Source: Streptomyces sp. SLBN-31
GTDB lineage: Bacteria > Actinomycetota > Actinomycetes > Streptomycetales > Streptomycetaceae
DNA: 64,000 nt
Direction: 5' to 3'
Assembly (NCBI RefSeq): GCF_006715395.1
Contig: NZ_VFNC01000001.1
Coordinates: 3,596,001-3,660,000 of the forward strand
Shown here: one piece after another, positions 43,687-53,305 of the stretch
How positions within the stretch are numbered: the first letter of the stretch is position 1
Layout: the number at the start of each line of letters is the position of its first letter
Notes under the pieces: model-generated
Databases searched by the model: none
The model's input: the letters and a program-made list of their open reading frames with translations, nothing else
Told to the model about the DNA's origin: nothing
Translations under genes and position numbers: made by a program

Positions 43687-44385
43687 GTGGATGTGACGTT
43701 ACGAGGTGTGACGCGCCGATATGCGGAACTGGTCGCACTTGATGCCGTCGACCTGCGCATCGAGTCGGGGACCGCCGTGGCGCTGACCGGCCCCTCGGGG
43801 TCGGGGAAGTCCACGGTGCTGCATCTGCTGGGCGGGATGGACCGGCCCAGTGAGGGGACGGTCGAGGTCGACGGCGACGCGCTCACGCCACGGCGGCTGG
43901 ACGCGCACCGCCGACGGGTCGGTTTCGTCTTCCAGCGCTTTCATCTGCTGCCGGCTCTGACCGTGCTGGACAACGTCCTGGCGCCGGTGCTGCCCCGCCG
44001 GGTGGACTTCGACCGGCACGAACGCGCGACGGAGGTGCTGGAGGCCGTCGGCCTCGCGCAGCGTGCGGACGCACTGCCGTCGGAGTTGTCCGGAGGTCAG
44101 CAGCAACGGGTCGCGATCGCACGGGCGTTGATCAACCGGCCCGGGCTGCTGCTGGCCGACGAGCCGACCGGGAACCTGGACAGTACGACCGGGCGGGACA
44201 TAGTCGAGTTGCTGCTCTCACTGCGCGAGCGCTACGGCACGACCCTGCTGGTCGCCACGCACGACGTCGAGGTCGCCGCCAACTGCGACCGTATCGTGCG
44301 GCTTTACGACGGCCGGATCGTGGCCGACGACCGGGTGACGCCGGACGGCGACGTCCTCGGCCGTCTCGGAGGCCTGCGCCCGTGA
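43687..44385 (+). CDS. MacB/LolD-type ABC transporter ATP-binding protein
   Basis: 232 residues from GTG 43687, chosen because AGGAGGG (43670-43676) fits it; ATGs at 43639 and 43666 are upstream and fall within the operators. Walker [10 protein letters not shown] loop [12 protein letters not shown], signature LSGGQQQR, Walker [13 protein letters not shown] and switch H in ATHD. Powers the FtsX-like permease that overlaps it by four bases. Confidence 0.85.
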   Translation: MDVTLRGVTRRYAELVALDAVDLRIESGTAVALTGPSGSGKSTVLHLLGGMDRPSEGTVEVDGDALTPRRLDAHRRRVGFVFQRFHLLPALTVLDNVLAPVLPRRVDFDRHERATEVLEAVGLAQRADALPSELSGGQQQRVAIARALINRPGLLLADEPTGNLDSTTGRDIVELLLSLRERYGTTLLVATHDVEVAANCDRIVRLYDGRIVADDRVTPDGDVLGRLGGLRP

Positions 44386-47207
44386 TCGGCATGATCCTTT
44401 CCCAGCTGCGGCGCCGACGCGGGCGGGCCCTCGCTCTGGCCCTGGGCATTCTCGTCGCGGCCACCGGCTTCACCCTGCTGACCTCCGCCGTCACCACGAG
44501 CCGCGCCCGGACCACCGGAGTGGTCCGGCACAACGCCCGTTCCGCGTACGACATTCTGGTCCGCCCGTCCGCCGCGCAGACCTCCCTGGAGCGTCAACGG
44601 GGCCTGGTGCAGGCCAACTTCCTGTCCGGCGTGTTCGGCGGTATCACCCTCGACCAGTACCGGCGCATCGAGAAGCTGCCGGGACTCGACGTCGCCGCCC
44701 CCATCGCCAACATCGGCTATCTGATGGTGGACGGCCGCCTGCGCCTCGACGTCTCGCGCTTCCTCGACTCCAAGGCCCCCGCCCAACTGCTGCGCCTGAA
44801 GCCGACGGTGAAGGCCGGCCTCGGCAGCTATCCGGTCGCCGACCAGTACGTCTACCTCACCCGCAACCCGATCACGGTCCGCAACGATCTCATGGCCGAA
44901 ACGGGAATGACCGGCCTGGAACAGGAGAAGGCGGCCGGACGGACGTACTGGGTGTGCTGGTATTACAACAGCGACAAATCCGATACGGCGAAGGGCGCCG
45001 ACGGCACGAGGCTGACACCCCAGGCCGACCCCGGGTACAACCCGGTACCGACGTCGGCGTTCGACCTCGACGCACGATCGCGGATGACCTGCCGCTCGGG
45101 AGAGGGCAAGGCCGCGGCGGAGATCCCGGTCGCCTTCCCGGTACTGTTGTCCGCCGTCGCCCCGGATGCCGAAGACCGGCTGGTCGGTCTCGGTGACACG
45201 GTCACCGCCGGCCGGATGCTCACCTCGAAGGACCGGCCGGTGTGGGGCCCCGACCCCTTCGACAGCGGCCCGGCGGCCAGCCGCCAGCATGACTACCAGG
45301 TGCCGGTGATGCTCAGCAGCCACGCCCTGACCTCCACCACCCTGACGGCGAAAGTGCAGCGCCTCAACGCAGGTGATCCCACGAAGTTGCCCGGCAGGCT
45401 CGGCAGCCCGGCGGCCCACCGGTTCGTCACCGCACTGCGGGGCAAGACCGTCGGCACCGTCGGCGCCGACCTCGACAAGGCCTTCCGCTCCGTCGATCAG
45501 GCCGGCAACTTCGACACCGGCGGCTACTGGACCGTCGGACCGGTCGCCTACGGCACCTCCGCCAACGGCCTGGTCGCGCGGACCCGCCCGCAACAGCCCG
45601 CCGGCGTCTGGAAGAACAACCTCCAAGGAACCTCGGCGCTGCTGTCCGACGTGCCCGAAGAAAACGCCGGCACGCAGTACCGCACGGTCGTCGGCCATGC
45701 CTCCACGAACTGCGGGGGACACAAGACCTGCAGCGGCGAGGACGGCGGCCGCGCCCCGATCCCGGTCATCCACCTGGTCGGCCGCTACGACACCACCCGG
45801 CTGCACGGCTTTTCCGCACTCTCCGCCGTGCCGCTGGAGACCTACCGCTCCCCACAGGTCACCGGCGCCGACGCGGCCACCCGGTCCGCGCTCGGCGACC
45901 GACCGCTGCACCCCGACCGCAACCTGGGCGGCTACCTCAGTCCACCGCCCACCCTGCTCACCACCCTCGACTCGATCGCCGCGTTCACCAAGAGCCGCCA
46001 CACTCCCACCGCCCAGGAAAGGGCGCCCGTCAGCGCCATCCGTATCCGGGTGGCCGGAGTGACGGGCGTCGACTCCGCGTCCCGGGCCCGGGTGAACGCC
46101 GTGGCCGCACGCATCCATGACACGTTCCCGCACCTCCGCGTCGACGTCACCGTGGGCAGCTCCCCGGCACCGCAGACCGTCGCACTCGCCGCCGGGCTCC
46201 AGGTCCGGGAGAACTGGACCGCCAAGGGCGTGGCCCTGCGCATCCTGCGGGCCGTCGACACCAAGAGCGCCGTGCTGTTCGCGCTCGTGCTGGTGGTCTG
46301 CGGGCTGTTCCTCACCCAGGCAGCCCTGGCCAGCGTCCGCTCCCGCCGCACCGAGATCGGCACCCTGCGCTGTACCGGGTGGAGCGCGGGGGAAGTCCTG
46401 CGCCTGATCCTCGGCGAACTCGCCGTGGTCGGCCTGGGCGCGGGCGCGACGGGCGTGCTCCTCGCCTACGTCCTGGGCGCCCTGCTCGGGCTCTCCCACT
46501 CCTTCGCGAAGGCGGCCCTGGTACTGCCGGTCGCCCTGCTCCTCGCACTGGCGGCAGGCCTCATCCCGGCGTGGCGGGCGACCCGGATCAGCCCCCTGGA
46601 CGCCGTCACCGCCCCGGTGGCGCCGGCCCGCCGCTCCGTCCCCGTGCGCTCGGTCGCCGGCCTCGCCCAGCGCGACCTGCTGCGGGCGCGCGGCCGTACC
46701 GTGCTCGGCGCGGCCGGACTCGCCCTGGCGGTGGCGGCGTTCACCGTGCTGCTCTCGGTCACCTTCGCCTTCCGAGGTGAAGTCGCAGGTTCCCTGCTGG
46801 GCAACGCGGTCGTGGCCCAGGCACGCACCGCCGACTACCTGAGTGTCATCCTGACCCTGCTGCTCGGCGCGGCCGGCGCGGTGGACGTCCTGGTCATGTC
46901 CCAGCGAGAACGGGCAACGGACCTCGCCGTCCTGCGCGCCACCGGCTGGACGACACGCGAACTGGCCCGGCTGACCCTCTACGAGGGCCTCGGCCTGGCC
47001 CTGCTCGGCAGCCTCACCGGCGCCGCAGCCGGCCTGGCCACCGTCCTCGCACTCGGCGAAGGAGTCCTTTCAGGACACCTGTTGCCGGTCGCCGCAGCCG
47101 CGGCGACAGCCGTCCTCGTCTCGACCGGCCTGGTCTGCGCGGCACTGACCGTCCCGATCCGCACGCTGACCCGGATCGCGCCCCTGCGGGTCCTCACCGC
47201 GGACTGA
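44382..47207 (+). CDS. FtsX-like ABC permease
   Basis: 941 residues (GTG 44382, or ATG 44391). Helix 1 near residues 17-38, a very large extracytoplasmic domain (about 45-620), then an FtsX core (LVLVVCGLFLTQAALASVRSRRTEIGTLRCTGWSAGEVL), and a second FtsX core at the C-terminus (VLVMSQRERATDLAVLRATGWTTRELARLTLYEGL). The outer domain has a short Cys-bearing loop (NCGGHKTCSGEDG). Probably exports lipids, peptides or drugs, or senses envelope damage. Confidence 0.85.
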   Translation: MIGMILSQLRRRRGRALALALGILVAATGFTLLTSAVTTSRARTTGVVRHNARSAYDILVRPSAAQTSLERQRGLVQANFLSGVFGGITLDQYRRIEKLPGLDVAAPIANIGYLMVDGRLRLDVSRFLDSKAPAQLLRLKPTVKAGLGSYPVADQYVYLTRNPITVRNDLMAETGMTGLEQEKAAGRTYWVCWYYNSDKSDTAKGADGTRLTPQADPGYNPVPTSAFDLDARSRMTCRSGEGKAAAEIPVAFPVLLSAVAPDAEDRLVGLGDTVTAGRMLTSKDRPVWGPDPFDSGPAASRQHDYQVPVMLSSHALTSTTLTAKVQRLNAGDPTKLPGRLGSPAAHRFVTALRGKTVGTVGADLDKAFRSVDQAGNFDTGGYWTVGPVAYGTSANGLVARTRPQQPAGVWKNNLQGTSALLSDVPEENAGTQYRTVVGHASTNCGGHKTCSGEDGGRAPIPVIHLVGRYDTTRLHGFSALSAVPLETYRSPQVTGADAATRSALGDRPLHPDRNLGGYLSPPPTLLTTLDSIAAFTKSRHTPTAQERAPVSAIRIRVAGVTGVDSASRARVNAVAARIHDTFPHLRVDVTVGSSPAPQTVALAAGLQVRENWTAKGVALRILRAVDTKSAVLFALVLVVCGLFLTQAALASVRSRRTEIGTLRCTGWSAGEVLRLILGELAVVGLGAGATGVLLAYVLGALLGLSHSFAKAALVLPVALLLALAAGLIPAWRATRISPLDAVTAPVAPARRSVPVRSVAGLAQRDLLRARGRTVLGAAGLALAVAAFTVLLSVTFAFRGEVAGSLLGNAVVAQARTADYLSVILTLLLGAAGAVDVLVMSQRERATDLAVLRATGWTTRELARLTLYEGLGLALLGSLTGAAAGLATVLALGEGVLSGHLLPVAAAAATAVLVSTGLVCAALTVPIRTLTRIAPLRVLTAD

Positions 47208-47305
47208 TGACGAGAACGACAGCGGACGACGGCCCGTAAAGTTCATTCCGTAGCTCGGCGGCGCGGCCGGGGCACCCCGCTCGCGGGCGGCCCCGGCCGC
47301 GCTCG

Positions 47306-47818
47306 TCACGCTGTCGCGGGCCAGAACTGCACCAGATAGTGCTCGATACCCTCCGGCACCCCGGCCTCCGCCGCCCGACGCACCTCGGCCCGGCCCTCGC
47401 AGTACACCCGCACCCACCAGCTGCCGCCGGTGTCGGACAGCCTCAAGCAGGTGTCCATCGGCCCACCCGTGACAGCCCATATCGCGAGCTCACCCGAGGC
47501 GCAGCGGAACTGCGCTTCCGCCCGCTCCTCCCATTCCCCGCGACCATCCGCAGCCGGAGGCTCAGCGTCCCAGACCTCAGCGGACAGGGTGGCGGTGTGC
47601 GTGTGGCCGGCACTCTCGATGTCGAGCCGCGCCTCCCGAGCGGTCAGAAAAGCACGGCCGGCCTCCCGGCCCTCCGGATACCCGACCGGCACCTGAGTGT
47701 CATCGACGTCCTGCAGGGCGAAGCCGTAGAAGTCGACCTCCACGTCCAGCTCCTGCTGCCGGACCAACTCGGCCATCTCGCCTCCCAAGCGCGTCACCCT
47801 GTCGAGAGAGTGTTCCAT
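47306..47818 (-). CDS. Conserved hypothetical protein divergent from a LexA-like gene
   Basis: 170 residues from ATG 47816-47818. It opens MEHSLDRVTRLGGEMAELVRQQELDVEVDFYGFALQ and contains alternating strands (HTATLSAEVWDAEPP, ELAIWAVTGGPM, WWVRVYCEGRAEV), suggesting a small beta-rich cytosolic protein. No signal or membrane segment. Because it shares a 57-base promoter gap with the LexA-like gene, it may be under that repressor. Confidence 0.65.
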   Translation of the reverse strand: MEHSLDRVTRLGGEMAELVRQQELDVEVDFYGFALQDVDDTQVPVGYPEGREAGRAFLTAREARLDIESAGHTHTATLSAEVWDAEPPAADGRGEWEERAEAQFRCASGELAIWAVTGGPMDTCLRLSDTGGSWWVRVYCEGRAEVRRAAEAGVPEGIEHYLVQFWPATA

Positions 47819-47875
47819 TTGCGAGGGTGTGCGGGTTAAGGTCGCACTCTGCGGATCTTGTACGGAGGTGCCGGC

Positions 47876-48556
47876 ATGGACGACAGTACGACCCCGCGCC
47901 GGGGCCGACCCCCGGGCCGGCGGGCCGGCGAGGGAGAGCTGACGGACCGCCAGGCGGCCATCGTCCGCTACATCACACAGACGGTCGCCGAGCGGGGCTA
48001 CCCGCCGTCGATGAGAGAGATCGGCCAAGCCGTCCATCTCGCCAGCAGTTCCTCGGTCGCCCACCAACTGCTGGCCTTGGAACGCAAGGGCGTCCTCTAC
48101 CGCGACCCGCACACCGCCCGCGCCTACCAAGTGCGCCCCCCATGGGCACCCGCCGACGACGAGAGCACAACGGACGTCGGCGCCGTCGAGGTACCGCTCG
48201 TCGGTCGGATCGCCGCCGGCGCCCCACTGCTCGCCAACGAGATCATCGAGGACGTGTACGCCCTGCCCCGCCAGATCACCGGCGGCCACAGCGACGTCTT
48301 CGCCCTCACCGTCTCCGGCGACTCCATGATCGACGCGGCGATCTGCGACGGAGACATCGTCACCGTCCAGCGCACGGACAGCGCCGATCACGGCGACATC
48401 GTCGCCGCGCTCCTGGACGACGAGGCCACCGTCAAGGTGCTGCGCCGACAGGACGGGCAAGTGTGGCTGATGCCGCGCAACCCCGCCTACGAGCCCATCC
48501 CGGGCGACGCCGCCCGTATTCTCGGCAAGGTCGTCGGCGTCCTGCGCGTGCTGTGA
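47876..48556 (+). CDS. LexA-like SOS repressor
   Basis: 226 residues. N-terminal winged [36 protein letters not shown] and [16 protein letters not shown]. Linker, then S24 self-cleavage domain: cleavage site A114-G115, catalytic S150 (VSGDSMID) and K187 (ATVKVLRR). All autoproteolysis residues are kept. A 13-residue Arg/Gly-rich head precedes the HTH. Streptomycetes have a main LexA of about 230-260 residues; I cannot tell whether this is that gene or an extra copy. No clear GAAC-N4-GTTC box is visible in the 57-base upstream gap. Confidence 0.8.
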   Translation: MDDSTTPRRGRPPGRRAGEGELTDRQAAIVRYITQTVAERGYPPSMREIGQAVHLASSSSVAHQLLALERKGVLYRDPHTARAYQVRPPWAPADDESTTDVGAVEVPLVGRIAAGAPLLANEIIEDVYALPRQITGGHSDVFALTVSGDSMIDAAICDGDIVTVQRTDSADHGDIVAALLDDEATVKVLRRQDGQVWLMPRNPAYEPIPGDAARILGKVVGVLRVL

Positions 48557-48593
48557 ACCGAGGGAGCCGGCATGGCTCCGACCTCCCCGCCGT

Positions 48594-48785
48594 GTGCCGC
48601 TGCCGTCGCAGGAGCTCCACCCGGGCGAGGTCATGATGAAGGGCACGCCCGCCGGCGGCGTCGGCACACCGGACGTCATCGCGCACGCGGTGGTCTGGCC
48701 GGCCAGCGGCGGGGCGGCCTTTGTGTACGGAACGGTGGTGGACATCGACGGCGGCAGGACCGGCGTCGCCGTCGTCGCGTCCTGG
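48594..48785 (+). pseudogene. Joined fragments of an FAH-family gene and an SDR gene
   Basis: One frame reads ELHPGEVMMKGTPAGG, the C-terminal FAH-family motif (LxPGDVxxxGTPAGVG), then within 25 codons GAAFVYGTVVDIDGGRTG, the closing motif of short-chain dehydrogenases (xYVTGxxxxVDGG). Neither gene is otherwise present here. It looks like a deletion scar that joined the tails of two neighbouring genes. Confidence 0.55.
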
Positions 48786-48871
48786 ACCTGCTCCGCGCTC
48801 GTCACGTCACCGGCACGTTGCGGGGCGGGCGCGCCGTCCGGCACGCCCGCCGGCTGCTGCGATCGCGCCCG

Positions 48872-50473
48872 TCAGTTGAGTGTGCAGACCGGGTTGCCGG
48901 GCAGGCCGGAGGAGTCTCCGGTGGCGTTGAAGCCGAACGTCGTCCGGCCCGAGGGCGGGACGGTGCTGTTGTAGTCGACGTTCGAGGCTGCGACCGAGGA
49001 ACCCGACTGCGTCAGCTTGGTGCTCCAGGCGGTCGTCACCTTCTGGCTGCCGGGCCAGGTCCACCCGACCTGCCATCCCTTGCTGGTGGAGGTGCCGGTG
49101 TTGGTGAGCGTCACCTCGGCGGTGAAGCCGCCGGGCCAGGAGTTGACCAGCTTGGTGGTGGCGGTGCAGCCGGAGTCGGTTCCGCCCCCTCCGCCGCCCG
49201 TCGAGCTCTGGGTGGTCGCCGAAACGCTGTTCGATGCGGCTGATGTGTTCCCCGAGCTGTCGTGGGCGTTGACCGTGTAGGTGTACGACGTCGAGGCGGA
49301 CAGACCGCTGTCGGTGAAGGACGTGCCGGTGGTGTTGCCCACCAGTTGCCCGTCGCGGTGGACGTCGTAACCGGTGGCGCCGGACGAGGCGCTCCAGGAC
49401 AGCGAGACGCTGCCGGCAGTGGTGGCGGTCACCGCGAGGTTCGTCGGCGCGTCCAGTGACCCGCCTCCGCCGTCGCTCGTGGTGTAACTGACACTGGTGT
49501 ACGGCTGGTTACAACCGGAAGCGCAGGAGCGCGGTATGGCGAAGCTGTACGTCCGCCCGCCTTGCACGAGCTTGCCGTCCGCGTCACGGACCCGGATGGT
49601 GTAGCTCGATCCGCCCGAGGAGTTCGGGCCGATCGTGTACTGCTGTCCCAGGTCGCTGACCATACCGGCCGACACCCACGCACTGCCGTCGTAGAACTCC
49701 ACACCGTGGATGCCGTTGGGCAGGTGCGTGACGTCGATGGTGGGCCACCACGTCGCCGCGTTCTGGACGAAGCCGATCGAGATGTCGCCGGAGTAGCCGG
49801 GTGCGGGGATGAACGACCAGGAGACGTGCCGGTTGTTCCAGCGGTCGGGGTACATGTCCGCCACCGGCCTGCCGCCGAGTTGGAAACTGTTCAGTGACTG
49901 TGTGGCCAGGTCCAGGTGGTACGGGTCGTCCCGGCACCACGCGTTGGTATCGCCGCAGCTGTCGGCGACCAGCATGTCCAGGGTCGCGCCGTTGTACTTG
50001 TCCGACGTCCAGTTCCCGTTGCGGCAGAACGCCTGGCCGGCCGCGCCGTCGTTGGTGCCGGTGCAGTAGTCACCGATCGTCACCCGGACCCAGCGGCCAC
50101 AGTTGTGGCCGTTGTCGAACAATCCCATGCTGTCGGCGTCGCCGGCCGGGATCGGACGCGGGGTGGGCTGCCCGGCGTAGTGACCCGGTGTGTTCCACAC
50201 GTTGAGCGCGACGAAGTTCCGTGACTCCAGATCGGCCTGCGGGACTCCGCACCCGCCGTACGGGGATCCGAGGCCGTCGAAGTGGGTGGCGTTGCCGGTG
50301 TAGCCCGATGGGTCCGCAAGGGCCGCTCCGCCGGCCGGTGCGGCGGACGGCGTCGCGGCGGCGGACGGTGACGACACGCCGTACAGCAATGACGAGGCGA
50401 GCAGCAGTACGCCGAACACCGCCAGGACGAGTAATCGCCGGCCGGTGCGTCGTGCGAGAGGGGTGGTGATCAC
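48872..50473 (-). CDS. Secreted expansin-like protein with Fn3 and CBM2
   Basis: 533 residues from GTG 50471-50473 with GGGAGGT before it. Signal or anchor helix LLVLAVFGVLLLASSLLYG. An expansin double-psi barrel follows (GYTGNATHFDG, GGCGVPQADLESRNFVALN, NCGRWVRVTIGDYC, HLDLATQSLNSF), then a CBM63-like module (about 190-320), a fibronectin type III domain (PTNLAVTATTAGSVSLSWSAS) and a C-terminal CBM2 (VNSWPGGFTAEVTLTNTG, GWQVGWTWPG). It loosens cellulose without hydrolysis. Divergent from an LPMO gene across a CebR box. Confidence 0.85.
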   Translation of the reverse strand: MITTPLARRTGRRLLVLAVFGVLLLASSLLYGVSSPSAAATPSAAPAGGAALADPSGYTGNATHFDGLGSPYGGCGVPQADLESRNFVALNVWNTPGHYAGQPTPRPIPAGDADSMGLFDNGHNCGRWVRVTIGDYCTGTNDGAAGQAFCRNGNWTSDKYNGATLDMLVADSCGDTNAWCRDDPYHLDLATQSLNSFQLGGRPVADMYPDRWNNRHVSWSFIPAPGYSGDISIGFVQNAATWWPTIDVTHLPNGIHGVEFYDGSAWVSAGMVSDLGQQYTIGPNSSGGSSYTIRVRDADGKLVQGGRTYSFAIPRSCASGCNQPYTSVSYTTSDGGGGSLDAPTNLAVTATTAGSVSLSWSASSGATGYDVHRDGQLVGNTTGTSFTDSGLSASTSYTYTVNAHDSSGNTSAASNSVSATTQSSTGGGGGGTDSGCTATTKLVNSWPGGFTAEVTLTNTGTSTSKGWQVGWTWPGSQKVTTAWSTKLTQSGSSVAASNVDYNSTVPPSGRTTFGFNATGDSSGLPGNPVCTLN

Positions 50474-50654
50474 AGTGACCTCCCTGGTGCCGGACCCGAT
50501 GACCGGCACGTCGACTGGCCCGGCCTCGCGGTCCCCGCGCACCACCGGTCGGGTTCATGCCAATAATGCGACCGGAGCCGCGCCTGGTCACGCCCGCGCT
50601 GGAATGTCGTCACAGGGATTTACGGCTGCGCCGGTAAGCGCTATACCCGATAGG

Positions 50655-50668
50655 TGGGAGCGCTCCCA
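50655..50668. promoter_or_regulatory. CebR operator
   Basis: TGGGAGCGCTCCCA, an exact match to the 14-bp palindrome bound by the cellulose-utilisation repressor CebR of Streptomyces. It lies between the divergent expansin (182 bases) and LPMO (199 bases) genes, so it can control both. The 393-base gap has no gene. Confidence 0.9.
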
Positions 50669-50866
50669 GCGTCGCGCTCCGGTCGGCCCCCGCACCCTGG
50701 TGCGCCGACTGCGGGAGCCTGCCACGCACGGTCGCACCACCCGCTGACGGGCCGCTCTCGGCCCTGCCCGGACGTCATCGATCCGACGGCTGACGGTGCC
50801 TGGCCGGCGCTTGCCCGGTGCCTGTCGTCCCCGCAGCGGTCGGATGACCCCAAGGAGACCCCCCAC

Positions 50867-51595
50867 ATGAAGATCACACGCACCAGGCGACACACATCGC
50901 CGATCCCTGGCCCTCGGTTAGTGAGCCTGCTGGGAGCGGTACTGCTCGCCTTCGCCCTGAGCTGGTTGCCCTCGCCCGCGTCGGCCCACGGCGTGGCCAT
51001 GGTGCCGGGCTCGCGCACCTACCTGTGCTACCAGGACCTGGTCGCCCACAGCAGCACCCAGATGCCCGCCAACCCGGCCTGCGCCGACGCCGTCAGGGCG
51101 ACCGGCACCACACCGCTGTACAACTGGTTCGCGGTCCTGGAGTCCAACGGCGGCGGGCGCACCAAGGGCTTCATCCCGGACGGGGAGATCTGCAGCGGCG
51201 GCCACACCGGCCCGTTCAACTTCTCCTCGTACAACGCGGCCCGCGCCGACTGGCCCAAGACGCACCTGACCGCGGGCTCGACCGTCCAGGTGCAGTACAG
51301 CAACTGGGCAGCCCACCCGGGCACGTTCAACGTGTACATCACCAAGGACGGCTGGTCCCCGACCAAGCTCCTGGCCTGGGACGACCTCACGCTCATCAAG
51401 TCCGTCACCAACCCGCCGCAGTCCGGCCGTGCCGGCTCGGAGGGAGGCCACTACTACTGGGACCTCACGCTGCCGAGCGGCAAGACCGGCCAGCACGAAC
51501 TGTTCATCCACTGGATCCGCTCGGACAGCCAGGAGAACTTCTACTCCTGCTCCGACATCGTCTTCGACGGCGGCCACGGCGAGGTGACGTACTGA
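50867..51595 (+). CDS. Lytic polysaccharide monooxygenase, AA10
   Basis: 242 residues. Signal peptide ends at ASA-H41, leaving the N-terminal histidine required for the copper brace; the second brace histidine is H150 in NWAAHPG. The pattern HGVAMVPGSRTYLCYQD and GFIPDGEICSGG, with a closing ENFYSCSDIVFDGG, is that of the cellulose-active AA10 clade. No CBM is attached. RBS AAGGAG. Oxidatively cuts cellulose outside the cell, together with the expansin. Confidence 0.9.
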   Translation: MKITRTRRHTSPIPGPRLVSLLGAVLLAFALSWLPSPASAHGVAMVPGSRTYLCYQDLVAHSSTQMPANPACADAVRATGTTPLYNWFAVLESNGGGRTKGFIPDGEICSGGHTGPFNFSSYNAARADWPKTHLTAGSTVQVQYSNWAAHPGTFNVYITKDGWSPTKLLAWDDLTLIKSVTNPPQSGRAGSEGGHYYWDLTLPSGKTGQHELFIHWIRSDSQENFYSCSDIVFDGGHGEVTY

Positions 51596-51620
51596 TCACC
51601 GCATGACGCGGCGTTCCGGA

Positions 51621-51644
51621 CCCGCCGGGCAACCTCCCGGCGGG
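51621..51644 (+). terminator. Hairpin terminator after the LPMO gene
   Basis: CCCGCCGGG, six-base loop, CCCGGCGGG, 25 bases past the LPMO stop. Perfect nine-pair stem, followed by TT only; it can also serve the converging epoxide hydrolase gene. Confidence 0.75.
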
Positions 51645-51687
51645 TTGCCCACCGTCCGGCGTGCGGGCTCCCTGCGAGGAGACTTGG

Positions 51688-52797
51688 CTACGCCGACGGG
51701 GAAGCGAGGTTCACGGCTGCGCGTACTCCCGCCGCGTACTCGTCCGGGCACTCCCACGCTGCGAAGTGCCCGCCGATCGCGTATTCCGTCCAGGATCGGA
51801 CATCGAAGAAGCGGCAGGCGAACTCACGCGGGGCGTTGACGAGGTCTTTGTGAAAGATCGTGAAGGCTGTGGGCACGTCAATGCGACCCACGGGTTTCGG
51901 ACCGCTCTCCGCGTACGGAGTGAAGGACGTGCCGATTGCACCGCTGACCCAGTACGCGGTGATCCAGGTGAGCAACTGGTCCCGGGCGAAGACGGCCTCG
52001 ACGTCACCGTCACAGTCGGTCCAAGTCCGTAGCTTCTCCACAAGCCACGCGGCGAGTCCGGCGGGAGAGTCTCCGAGGCCGACGGCCAGCGTGTGCGGCT
52101 TGGTCGACTGCTCGTGCATGTAGCCGCCCTCGGTCGCCTGCCATCGACGGCCGTAACTGGCGTAGGCACGCTCCGCTTCGGAGAGATCCTCCGGTGGATC
52201 GATGAGGAAGTGGTACTGCGAGACATCGGTCAGGTGCAGGGCCATGACCCGTTCGGGATGTGACGCGGCAATTGCTTCGGCGACGTCGCAGCCCACGTCT
52301 CCGGCGGAGATGACGTATCGGTCGTAGCCGAGTTCAGCCATCGCCTCGGAGATGGCTTCGGCCATCGCTGGTGCCGACATCCCCTTTTGCACGATGGGTG
52401 CGGCGAAGGGAAAGCCGGGCAGCGCGGGGACAACCAGATGCAGGTCCGACAGCAGCGGGAGAACCTTGTCGAATCGCAGGGTGGAGTCGGGCCAGCCGTG
52501 AAGCAACAGAACGGTGACCGCTTCAGGATGTGCTGAGCGCAGATGAATGCTGCGCAGGGGCGTGCCGCCGTTTCCTGTGAGGACCCACGGCAGGCTTCGG
52601 ATCCTTGCCTCATGTTTTTGCCAGTCGTAGGAATCTGCCCAGTAACGGACCAGTTCCGAGAGGTAGTCGGCGTCTGTCCCGCGTTCCCAGCCGGTACCGC
52701 GGGGGAGGTCCAGGCGTCGGTAGGCCCGAAGCCTCGAGCGCAGGTCGTCGAGAACTCCCAATTCGACGGCGGGGGGAGCGTGTTCAGAGCCGGCCAT
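51688..52797 (-). CDS. Epoxide hydrolase (microsomal type)
   Basis: 369 residues. N-terminal EHN domain (VLDDLRSRLRAYRRLD, DYLSELVRYWADSYDWQKHEARI), oxyanion loop LLLHGWPDS, nucleophile Asp in SAGDVGCDVAE (usual GGDWG), and C-terminal HFAAWECPDEYA with the catalytic histidine. Opens epoxides by an Asp-ester step; cytosolic. Single gene, ATG 52797. The 295 bases upstream show no clear gene. Confidence 0.8.
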   Translation of the reverse strand: MAGSEHAPPAVELGVLDDLRSRLRAYRRLDLPRGTGWERGTDADYLSELVRYWADSYDWQKHEARIRSLPWVLTGNGGTPLRSIHLRSAHPEAVTVLLLHGWPDSTLRFDKVLPLLSDLHLVVPALPGFPFAAPIVQKGMSAPAMAEAISEAMAELGYDRYVISAGDVGCDVAEAIAASHPERVMALHLTDVSQYHFLIDPPEDLSEAERAYASYGRRWQATEGGYMHEQSTKPHTLAVGLGDSPAGLAAWLVEKLRTWTDCDGDVEAVFARDQLLTWITAYWVSGAIGTSFTPYAESGPKPVGRIDVPTAFTIFHKDLVNAPREFACRFFDVRSWTEYAIGGHFAAWECPDEYAAGVRAAVNLASPSA

Positions 52798-53091
52798 TGG
52801 TGAGGTTCCTTTGCTGCGGAGCTTCCCGCGTCCGGGGTGTCCCTAGTGCACTGCCACCAAGGAGTGCCCTCAAACGCGGGGCTCGGGCTATGGTCCACCT
52901 CGTACGATTCGGGGTCCTCGGTCGTGCGAATGAAATGCTTGCCGGCAAGGTCGCGTCCGGTCAGTTGAGAGGTCACCCAGGGTGGTCGACACCACGGTCG
53001 CGGGCGTGTTCATCATCCGGGTGACGCATCGAGCAGGCTGAAATTCTGGAGCGGTGAGGCGTGGGCGGCTCGTATGATCGCGGGCGGGATG

Positions 53092-53164
53092 GGGCTCGTA
53101 GCGCAGTGGTGGTCGCGCCTTCACCTCATGTGGGAGGACACCGGTTCGAATCCGGTCGGCCCCA
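53092..53164 (+). tRNA. tRNA-Met-like (CAT anticodon), possibly degenerate
   Basis: D arm GCGC...GCGC, anticodon loop CTCATGT giving CAT, T arm ACCGG-TTCGAAT-CCGGT and acceptor GGGCTCG with CGGCCCC. There is one mismatch (C-C) and one wobble in the acceptor, one mismatch in the anticodon stem and a short variable loop, so it may be a pseudo-tRNA. No encoded CCA. Lies next to a decayed insertion sequence. Confidence 0.55.
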
Positions 53165-53305
53165 TCCCGCCTCGGCAACGGAGGCTGGAGAGCAGACCCC
53201 GAGCACGGCAATGAGGTGGGCGGCGGTGGTCCGTCTTCCTCTGTCTGGGGTGGGGGAGACTGCGATTGAGCGAGATGGAGATCGCGGGGCAGGATTGGAG
53301 GGTCT

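Noticed and set aside
44304..46499. 731-codon minus-strand frame opposite the FtsX permease
   Set aside because: Shadow of a long GC-rich gene; no recognisable motif.
52800..52976. Minus-strand frame start MTSQLTGRDLAGKHFIR as a gene
   Set aside because: Frame merges into the epoxide hydrolase shadow; only about 45 plausible codons and no ribosome binding site checked as strong.
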